Source: Acidobacteriota bacterium | GTDB taxonomy: Bacteria; Acidobacteriota; Terriglobia; UBA7540 | Direction: 5' to 3' | NCBI GenBank assembly: GCA_021786455.1 | Contig: JAJYNF010000287.1 | Location: 1-14,526, forward strand | Length of the DNA: 14,526 bases | Shown: positions 7,682 through 13,007 of the stretch, piece by piece | Layout: every line of letters starts with the position of its first letter | How positions within the stretch are numbered: the first letter of the stretch is position 1 | Program-made: the position numbers and the translations under genes | The notes under the pieces: generated by a model | Seen by the model: the letters and a program-made list of their open reading frames with translations, nothing else | Databases searched by the model: none | Told to the model about the DNA's origin: nothing

Positions 7682-8696
7682 ACAGAGAAGCGTCACTTAC
7701 TCTGCGGCACTAAATGAGGCCTTGCAGGAAGAGATGAGGCGTGACCCAACTGTGTTTGTCATGGGCGAGGAAGTTGCGGTGTGGGGTGACGGGGGTGGGG
7801 TTTTCGGCGTAACCAAAGGCCTCGTCGAGGAGTTCGGCCCAAAGAGGGTCCGAAATACGCCCATTTCGGAGGAAGGAATAGTCGCGACCGCGGTCGGTGC
7901 TGCACTCACAGGCTTGCGACCTGTAGTAGAGCTCATGTACGGAGACTTCTTGACACTCGCCATGGACCCGCTGGTCAATCAGGCCGCTAAATTGCGGTAC
8001 ATGTTCGGCGGTCAGGTGCAAGTGCCCCTGGTCCTACGATCCAACATTGGGGCATCCGGCGGCAAGGCCGCGCAGCATTCACAATCGCTCGAAAGCTGGT
8101 TGATGCATGTGCCAGGCCTCAAGCTGGTTCTGCCCAGCACACCGTACGATGCAAAGGGACTGCTGAAGACAGCAATCCGGGACAACAACCCAGTGGTCTT
8201 TCTCGAACATAAGCTACTATACTTCACAAGAGGGCCAGTTCCAGAGGAACAGGATACGATCCCCTTTGGGCAGGCTATGATTTGTCGCGCAGGAGGCAGC
8301 GCCACAGTTGTGGCAACCCAGGCGATGTTGAAAATGGCCTTGACAGCCGCCGACCATTTGGCCCTCGAAGGGATCGAACTCGAGATCATCGACCCCCGGA
8401 CGCTTGTCCCGCTGGATATAAACACGATTATTGAGTCGGTGCGCCGGACGAATCGGCTCCTGATCTGTCATGAAGCCGTCGAGCGTGGTGGCTGGGCCGG
8501 CGAAATTGCGATGCAGGTGCTCGAGCATGTTTTTGACTACCTAGATGCACCCATAAGCAGGGTTTGTGCTAAAAACCTCCCTGTACCATACAGCACTACG
8601 CTTGAGGAGGTCGTTATCCCGCGAATACAGGAATTTATTTCGGCTGTCCGGATGCTCGTTAACGGGAGTAATGCATTAGAGTCCGTATTCCTCTAA
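7674..8696 (+). CDS. ThDP-dependent 2-oxoacid/acetoin dehydrogenase E1 component, beta subunit
   Basis: This is the partner chain of the E1 alpha protein (340 aa, the normal family size). The ATG at 7674 lies inside the alpha gene's last codons, with GGGAGG 6 nt upstream; the longer frame opening at 7605 has no such site. Family signatures are MGEEVAVWGDGGGVFGVTKG near residues 30-50, RNTPISEEG with the ThDP-activating Glu66, VELMYGDFLTLAMDP, the SGGKAAQHSQSLESW segment, and the C-terminal transketolase domain (LEIIDPRTLVPLD, then ICHEAVERGGWAGEIA). Catalytic residues look intact. No E2 acyltransferase or E3 dihydrolipoamide dehydrogenase follows; the next gene is an IclR regulator. The complex must therefore borrow E2/E3 from elsewhere, or the E1 works alone. 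Confidence 0.92.
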   Translation: MPEQRSVTYSAALNEALQEEMRRDPTVFVMGEEVAVWGDGGGVFGVTKGLVEEFGPKRVRNTPISEEGIVATAVGAALTGLRPVVELMYGDFLTLAMDPLVNQAAKLRYMFGGQVQVPLVLRSNIGASGGKAAQHSQSLESWLMHVPGLKLVLPSTPYDAKGLLKTAIRDNNPVVFLEHKLLYFTRGPVPEEQDTIPFGQAMICRAGGSATVVATQAMLKMALTAADHLALEGIELEIIDPRTLVPLDINTIIESVRRTNRLLICHEAVERGGWAGEIAMQVLEHVFDYLDAPISRVCAKNLPVPYSTTLEEVVIPRIQEFISAVRMLVNGSNALESVFL

Positions 8697-8788
8697 TATG
8701 TCGGCAGTCATAGATTTGCTTATGCCGGAAGCAGTTGTCTGCAAGAGGTGGATTGAGGGATTTGCATGAGGTCTATTGGTTGGTTGAG

Positions 8789-8800
8789 GGATAAGTATCC
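8789..8800. promoter_or_regulatory. Small palindrome upstream of the IclR gene
   Basis: GGATA-ag-TATCC lies 29 bp before the regulator's start, in the 133-bp gap after the E1 beta gene. IclR-family proteins often autoregulate through short palindromes near their own start, but this one is short and unlike the TATTTC/GAAATA repeats further left. It is a candidate only. No convincing promoter or terminator was seen in the rest of the gap. Confidence 0.2.
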
Positions 8801-8829
8801 GTTTATGACTCAGCGCCAGGGTGTCAAAG

Positions 8830-9615
8830 ATGGCTAATTACACAGTCCCCATGGTGGAACACACCGCAAGAATCTTGGAGACCCTTGGGGCAGCCAGTCA
8901 CCCGCTGCGCCTGAAAGAGATCACGGCCGCATCGGGATCAGGAAGGACGTCGGCTTTCCGAGTTCTCCATACGTTGGCAAAGCTGGGCTATATCACTAAG
9001 AACGAGCAAAGAGGAACTTATCAATTGGCCACGAAGCTCTTTGAAATCGCCTGGCAAGGGTATAAGTCCGTTGGAATTGTTCAATGCGTCCGCCCTTACA
9101 TGCAACAGCTGTGTAAGCTGTTCGACGAAACTGTCAACTTAGCCGTCCTTCAGGACACCGGAATATTCTACGCAGCGGTCACCGAAAGTAGCCAAGCGTT
9201 CAGAATGGAAGCCAAAGTGGGATCTCCCGCGCCCTTACACGCCACCGCAGTTGGAAAAGCTATTAGTGCGTTCCAGAAACCAGAAGATGTGAAGAAATTG
9301 GTGAAAAACTGTGCCTGGAACCGGATCACACCACGCACGATTAGAAGCCAGGGGCGATATTTCAAGGAGTTAAAAAAGGTCCGAGCACTCGGCTATGGCC
9401 TTGACAACGAGGAGGCCGAGATCGGCGCTTCGTGCGTAGCGGCTCCAATTACGAATGCGGGCGGAGAGGCGATAGGCGCCCTAAGCATTTCAGGTCCTAC
9501 ACACCGAATCCGCCGCAAGCGGAAAGGAATCATCCGCGAGTTGAAAAAAGCATGTACAACCGTTTCTGGTGTCTTGGTTTCCGTCGAAAATCAGGGGTTT
9601 CATTTGGAGACTTAG
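8830..9615 (+). CDS. IclR-family transcriptional regulator
   Basis: This is a 261-aa DNA-binding regulator of the IclR family, normal length. Residues about 10-63 form the winged helix-turn-helix (LRLKEITAASGSGRTSAFRV, then LGYITKNEQRGTYQLATKL). Residues about 80-255 form the GAF-like effector domain, with LPLHATAVGKA-type sequence (here APLHATAVGKAI), YGLDNEEAEIGASCVAAPI and GALSISGP. The ATG at 8830 follows AGGGTG by 6 nt; a GTG three codons upstream (8821) is possible. The gene is downstream of the E1 pair on the same strand, so it probably controls that pair and perhaps the hydrolase/receptor unit in response to a carbon-source metabolite. The effector is unknown. Confidence 0.92.
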   Translation: MANYTVPMVEHTARILETLGAASHPLRLKEITAASGSGRTSAFRVLHTLAKLGYITKNEQRGTYQLATKLFEIAWQGYKSVGIVQCVRPYMQQLCKLFDETVNLAVLQDTGIFYAAVTESSQAFRMEAKVGSPAPLHATAVGKAISAFQKPEDVKKLVKNCAWNRITPRTIRSQGRYFKELKKVRALGYGLDNEEAEIGASCVAAPITNAGGEAIGALSISGPTHRIRRKRKGIIRELKKACTTVSGVLVSVENQGFHLET

Positions 9616-9693
9616 GGGACGGTCGCGCGCGAAGAAGTTAGATAGAGTTTATCATCACGAACCTGGAGACAGACAACCGAGCGGCGGCGCACC

Positions 9694-10260
9694 TCTTGTA
9701 ACTTCGACTCGAGGGGACGCCCTCCTCGGCCTTTGCACCATACCAGGAAGCTCTGCGGCTTGAAACCCAGCGTCTTTTCCGCTCCGATTAGAGGAGAAGA
9801 GAATTCAGGCAAACTTGCTCGCTGCCGCAGTGAACATAATTTATATCGGGGGCGGAACGCCATCGCTGTTCGGAGCCGACTTTTTGCGTCAACACATCCA
9901 ATCCATAACCCCAACGTTGCGGCAGGATACGGTTGAGGAATTTACGATCGAAATAACGCCCAGCTCGGCAGACCCGGCATTTCTTCTGACGGCAAGAGAG
10001 GCTGGGATCAACCGTCTGGGCCTGGGCGCGCATCCGTTCGACGGCGTAAGGCGCTGGTCGAGCGTGGCCCAGGTCGAAGCATGCGCGAGGCTTTTGGAGG
10101 CAGGCGAGCTCCTATCACGGAGTTCCGCGTGCTTTCCGTCAGCGAGCAAGTGGAACAGCTTTATTTCCTCGGTTTACGATAGAGGGAAGGAATCGGATTG
10201 GCCGGAGCGCGCGGCCCATTGATCTCAAATGAAATATTTCAGGAATTCGCCGTGGCATGA
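9694..10260 (+). pseudogene. hemW-like (coproporphyrinogen oxidase-like radical SAM) relic
   Basis: Successive fragments of a HemW-type protein appear in order in three frames. SCNFDS near 9694 resembles the end of the radical-SAM cysteine motif, with upstream cysteines lost. YQEALRLETQRL begins at 9741. From about 9815 a longer stretch reads IIYIGGGTPSLFGADFL, then EFTIEITPSSADP, then AGINRLGLGAHPFDG, then VEACARLLEAG. Finally SEQVEQLYFLGLR (10141-10179) is followed by TAG and REGI. The middle of the protein, roughly 100 or more residues between LLEAG and SEQVEQ, is missing. Frameshifts, a lost Cys motif, a deletion and a nonsense codon make it a dead gene. HemW proteins are about 380 aa; this relic has under half. 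The assignment rests on motif recognition only. It fills most of the 670-bp gap between the IclR and aldolase genes. Confidence 0.6.
10230..10241. promoter_or_regulatory. Perfect 12-bp palindrome upstream of threonine aldolase gene
   Basis: TGAAATATTTCA is a perfect palindrome about 46 bp before the aldolase start. It uses the same ATTTC/GAAAT half-sites as the repeats at 333 and 4267 but in the opposite arrangement and without a spacer. It lies at the end of the hemW-like relic, and AT-rich palindromes of this size can arise by chance. Confidence 0.2.
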
Positions 10261-10286
10261 AGTCTGACAACAAGGGAGCATGAGTT

Positions 10287-11348
10287 ATGGCCAGTCTGGT
10301 TGTGGATTTGAGGAGCGATACGGTAACGCGTCCGTCGCCTAAGATGCGTCGGGCCATGGCTGAGGCCGAGGTCGGCGACGATGTTTATCGGGAAGATCCA
10401 ACGGTCAATCGCCTTCAGGAGCGCGCCGCGGATCTCTTCGGACGGGAAGCAGCATTGTTTGTTCCGTCCGGCACAATGGGCAATCTGATCGCTATTAAGG
10501 TTCACACACGTCATGGTCAGGAAGTCATTTGTGAGGAGCGCGCCCACATATATAACCACGAGATGGGTGCAATGTCCGCGTTCGCAGGTTGCATTCCCAG
10601 GACCGTTCGTGCGGAGGACGGCATCCTGACCTGGCATCTCATTAGCCCTCAGGTCCGGGGGCGCAGCGGCCACCTCGCCAAGACCGGTCTGGTCGAGCTT
10701 GAGAATACCTCCAATCTGGCGGGAGGGTCGGTCTATCCCAAGGAAGTCTCGGATGAAATTTGTGACCGAGCCCATACGCTTGGGGTGCCGGTTCACCTGG
10801 ACGGGGCACGCATCTTTAACGCGAGCGTTGCGCTCGGTCGGTCTGTGATTGACCTCTCGCGCAAGTTCGATTCTGTCATGTTCTGCCTCTCGAAAGGACT
10901 TGGCGCCCCGGTCGGGTCCGTGCTGGTGGGCAGCAAGCCCTTCATTGAAGAAGCACACCTGATTCGTAAAATGCTGGGTGGGGGCATGCGTCAGGCGGGG
11001 ATCCTGGCGGCGGCTGGGCTTGTGGCGCTGGAGGATGGCCCCGCGCGGTTGCACATTGACCACGGCAATGCCAAATTTCTTGCCGAGGGCCTGGCAGAAA
11101 TCCCTGGGATCTCCATCAATCCCGCCAAAGTTGTCACAAACATTCTCATCATTGAGCTATCCGGCACAGGCTTAACCTCGTTTGAGATTTCAAAGCGCCT
11201 GGCGGCGCAGGGCGTGCTGGCCAACGGCGTCACACCAACCACGATGCGAATCGTGACGCACGTGGATATTGACCGCAAGGACTGCGAACGATCGCTTGTC
11301 GCCTTGCGCGTGGCTCTCGGCGTTCGGCCAAAGGGCGTGGTTGCTTGA
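10287..11348 (+). CDS. ltaE: Low-specificity L-threonine aldolase (PLP-dependent)
   Basis: This cytoplasmic enzyme splits L-threonine or L-allo-threonine to glycine and acetaldehyde, and at 353 aa it has a typical length. The start ATG at 10287 has GGGAG about 9 nt upstream. It is a fold-type I PLP enzyme of the beta-eliminating lyase family. DLRSDTVTRPSPKMRRAM near the start, PSGTMGNL (phosphate region, about 60-67), EERAHIYNHE with the ring-stacking His87, HLDGARIFNA with Asp172 for the pyridine nitrogen, and FCLSKGLGAPVGS with Schiff-base Lys203 are all present. A notable change is ENTSN (about 140-143) where most members read ENTHN; that His lies in the active site and influences substrate choice. 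Flanking sequence is decayed, yet this gene is open and well conserved, so it is probably functional. The gene symbol is by family similarity. Confidence 0.9.
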   Translation: MASLVVDLRSDTVTRPSPKMRRAMAEAEVGDDVYREDPTVNRLQERAADLFGREAALFVPSGTMGNLIAIKVHTRHGQEVICEERAHIYNHEMGAMSAFAGCIPRTVRAEDGILTWHLISPQVRGRSGHLAKTGLVELENTSNLAGGSVYPKEVSDEICDRAHTLGVPVHLDGARIFNASVALGRSVIDLSRKFDSVMFCLSKGLGAPVGSVLVGSKPFIEEAHLIRKMLGGGMRQAGILAAAGLVALEDGPARLHIDHGNAKFLAEGLAEIPGISINPAKVVTNILIIELSGTGLTSFEISKRLAAQGVLANGVTPTTMRIVTHVDIDRKDCERSLVALRVALGVRPKGVVA

Positions 11349-11368
11349 ATAACCAGGATATCTGAAAG

Positions 11369-11688
11369 ATGGTGAGCCTCCGCGCCAAGCAACGTGGAGG
11401 ATCAAGCAGCATTTTGGGGTCAAGGACGCGCTCGACTATCTTCTGGGAGAGAAGCTGGCGAACTTTGCCGAGGCCGCAGAACGACACCCAGAATTCGCGC
11501 GGAAGCTGCCGCGTTTTCAGGCCGCGGTCTGGAATGTTTTCAATCCCTACGAACGCGCCGGTTATTACTCCATGAACCTCATTCGGCCTGAACGCGAAAA
11601 GATATTTCAAAAGGTCGTCGGTCTGGTGGGCAAGAGCCACGTCAACCCGGACCTTAACGGCGTGAACTGGCACGCCGTCGTTGAATAG
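11369..11688 (+). pseudogene. Small conserved-looking protein, start region frameshifted
   Basis: The frame from 11353 to 11688 is open and protein-like: WRIKQHFGVKDALDYLLGEK, then LANFAEAAERHPEFARKLPR, then VWNVFNPYERAGYYS, ending WHAVVE. It has no ATG, GTG or TTG before codon about 65. An ATG at 11369 in another frame (MVSLRAKQR) would join the conserved frame by a one-base indel near 11392-11400, so a frameshift is the simplest view. It starts 20 bp after the aldolase stop and could have been co-transcribed. I do not recognise a named domain. The sequence looks alpha-helical, acidic-basic mixed and soluble. A sequencing error is an alternative cause of the shift. Confidence 0.45.
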
Positions 11689-11760
11689 AGACGTGCACGG
11701 GTTCTTGATAGCGAGCCGCCGGAGCGATTCGAACACGAAATGCACGAGATGGTCACACAG

Positions 11761-12230
11761 TTAAAGACCATCCACACAGGGTTCTTCCATAAGAGCGCCC
11801 GGACTATTCCAGCACGCCTTTCGATTAACGCGACCTTCGACAAATGCGATGTAAACGGTGCTGAGCGATGGATGTTTCTGGATATTCACGAAGGCGGGCC
11901 GGCGAACCGTCTCGCCCACCGCCCGATCGTTGGTCCGATCGTCGAGACGCTTGAGAAAACGGTACAAGGTCGTAAAGTCGGGCACGCTCTTCAAACCCAG
12001 CGTCTGGCGCGACTCGCGGTGCTCGCCCAACCGCACCTCGGCCTCGCGAAAGGTCCAGTCCTCCTAGCGCATCAGACAGAGGATGGCCAGCAACTGCGGC
12101 TGCGTGAAAGGATGTTTGCTGAAGCGACCCCGCACCGCACCGCCCGACCCACTCCCCGAGCCATGCGTGCAAATAGCAAGAGTTCAACTTCCACCATCGC
12201 GCTCGTTGCCTCCGAGCAAACGGACCCTTT
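11761..12230 (-). mobile_element. Degraded IS4/IS5-like transposase relic
   Basis: Reading the minus strand from about 12150, one frame gives GGAVRGRFSKHPFTQPQLLA, then CLMR, a TAG stop, EDWTFREAEVRLGEHRESR, then LGLKSVPDFTTLYRFLKRLD, then GETVRR. This is the N-terminal part of DDE transposases in which CLMRYEDWTFREAE and VPDFTTLYRFL are recurrent; Tyr appears changed to a stop. The frame ends at 11761 before any DDE catalytic core, so only about a third of the protein survives. No terminal inverted repeats or target duplications were found. Family placement is tentative. Open frames on the plus strand across the same bases are antisense shadows. Confidence 0.6.
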
Positions 12231-12367
12231 TCACGCGCTGGCGCACTCAAATTCTCCTTGATTGGATTAGGGAAGTCAACAGAGCCAAATGCCTTCTAAT
12301 CTTCGGCTGCTGCGATGGTTCTCGGAGTAGCTCGACCGATGTCATTTAACCTGCAAAGGAGATCGGA

Positions 12368-12640
12368 ATGAAACTTCAGAAAACAGTTCTGGCACGATGG
12401 ATGAGGGCGTGGGTCCTTGTTCTGATATGTTTTTGCGGGGGCCGGCCTGTCTTAGCGCAAAGCAAAGGCTTTGTGCAGGATTACTACGTGAACGCGCAGT
12501 TGACCTGGCATAAATCTGCTGGATTCATCAGGCCACTTACTCGCTTGGAGGCCCGGCGCATTCGGACCAGCGGCGAGCTGACCAGCTACCTGGATTTTCC
12601 CTCTGTGGCCAAGTCTTCGTTATCCGACGCGAGACGCTGA
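12368..12640 (+). pseudogene. Chimeric ORF: secreted-protein start joined to transposase fragment
   Basis: A strong ribosome binding site (AAGGAG, 7 nt before the ATG) precedes a clear Sec signal peptide: MKLQKTVLARW, a hydrophobic core (VLVLICFCGG) and a cleavage site near LAQ at residue 31. After QSKGFVQDYYVNAQ the sequence changes into RLEARRIRTSGELTSYLDFP, which resembles ISAs1-family transposases, and the frame stops at 12640 soon after a frameshift. So the 90-aa ORF is probably the 5' end of an exported protein cut by an IS. The exact junction is not certain, about 12520-12545. Whether the short exported peptide is made is unknown. The original exported protein is not recognisable. Confidence 0.5.
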
Positions 12641-12715
12641 ATTTGGTGACGGGCGAATTTCGCGCGGAGATGGTTTATGGCCTCACCAGCTTAAGCCGTG
12701 GAAAAGCCGGGCCGG
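12540..12715 (+). mobile_element. ISAs1-type transposase fragment, frameshifted
   Basis: RLEARRIRTSGELTSYLDFP (in the frame of the ORF at 12368) continues in another frame as GQVFVIRRETLNLVTGEFRA, then EMVYGLTSLSRGKAGPA. Together these match the order of motifs in the C-terminal half of ISAs1-family DDE transposases (RLE-RR-I, the YLDFP..GQVF region, then ET-VYG-TSL). The shift lies near 12605-12612. Only about 55 residues remain and neither IS end is visible. Confidence 0.55.
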
Positions 12716-12877
12716 CTGCGCTACCAGCTCCACGCCGTGCACGTCATCGCCACCGACGACCCGGAAGGAATCGAGCGATACTGGCGGGCGCGCTTCCAGG
12801 ACAAACGGCGGGAGGGAGATCGCTACAGCCTTTCCGACGACGACGTGAGGGCGTTCAAGATGCGCCGATTGCAATGA
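12698..12877 (+). pseudogene. C-terminal fragment of a GIY-YIG (Mug113/T5orf172-like) protein
   Basis: The 59-codon frame from GTG 12698 reads LRYQLHAVHVIATDDPEGIE, then RYWRARFQDKRREGDRYSLS, then DDDVRAFKMRRLQ and a TGA. The pattern HA..TDDPEGIE.YW..RF.DKR..G.....S..DV.AF..R is what I recognise from the C-terminal half of GIY-YIG nuclease-like proteins of the Mug113/T5orf172 group. The GIY and YIG motifs and the catalytic Arg and Glu region are absent, there is no ribosome binding site, and a TAA lies just upstream. It therefore looks like a leftover joined to the transposase fragment. The family call is by memory of the motif. Confidence 0.45.
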
Positions 12878-12934
12878 GGCCATTCGGGAAGAACGCGCGG
12901 GCGCGGACGACGCAGCGCGCGGCCGTCGTTTCCC

Positions 12935-12966
12935 AAAAGCCCGCGACACACGAGGCAGTGTCGCGG
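12935..12966 (-). terminator. Intrinsic terminator of receptor C
   Basis: On the minus strand, 42 bases after the receptor C stop codon, a perfect 9-bp stem CCGCGACAC / GTGTCGCGG with an 8-nt loop is followed by GC and TTTT. The stem is GC-rich. This fits a rho-independent terminator for the minus-strand receptor gene. Confidence 0.7.
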
Positions 12967-13007
12967 CTACCCGGGCAAACCGACACAGATCGTGCCGCAG
13001 CGGTCAT

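Noticed and set aside
8700..8725. CGGCA-N16-TGCCG as a terminator after E1 beta
   Set aside because: The stem is only five pairs with a large loop and no T-run.
9815..10222. 135-aa intact hypothetical gene
   Set aside because: Its start is inside the hemW-like similarity, and the C-terminal similarity continues in another frame after a deletion; it is better read as part of a pseudogene.
10239..11063. 274-codon open frame on the minus strand
   Set aside because: It lies entirely antisense to the aldolase gene, which has all catalytic motifs; its translation shows no protein-like domain pattern and reflects codon bias of the real gene.
11740..12261. 173-codon plus-strand frame
   Set aside because: It is antisense to the transposase relic, and its sequence is the low-complexity type expected of an antisense shadow.
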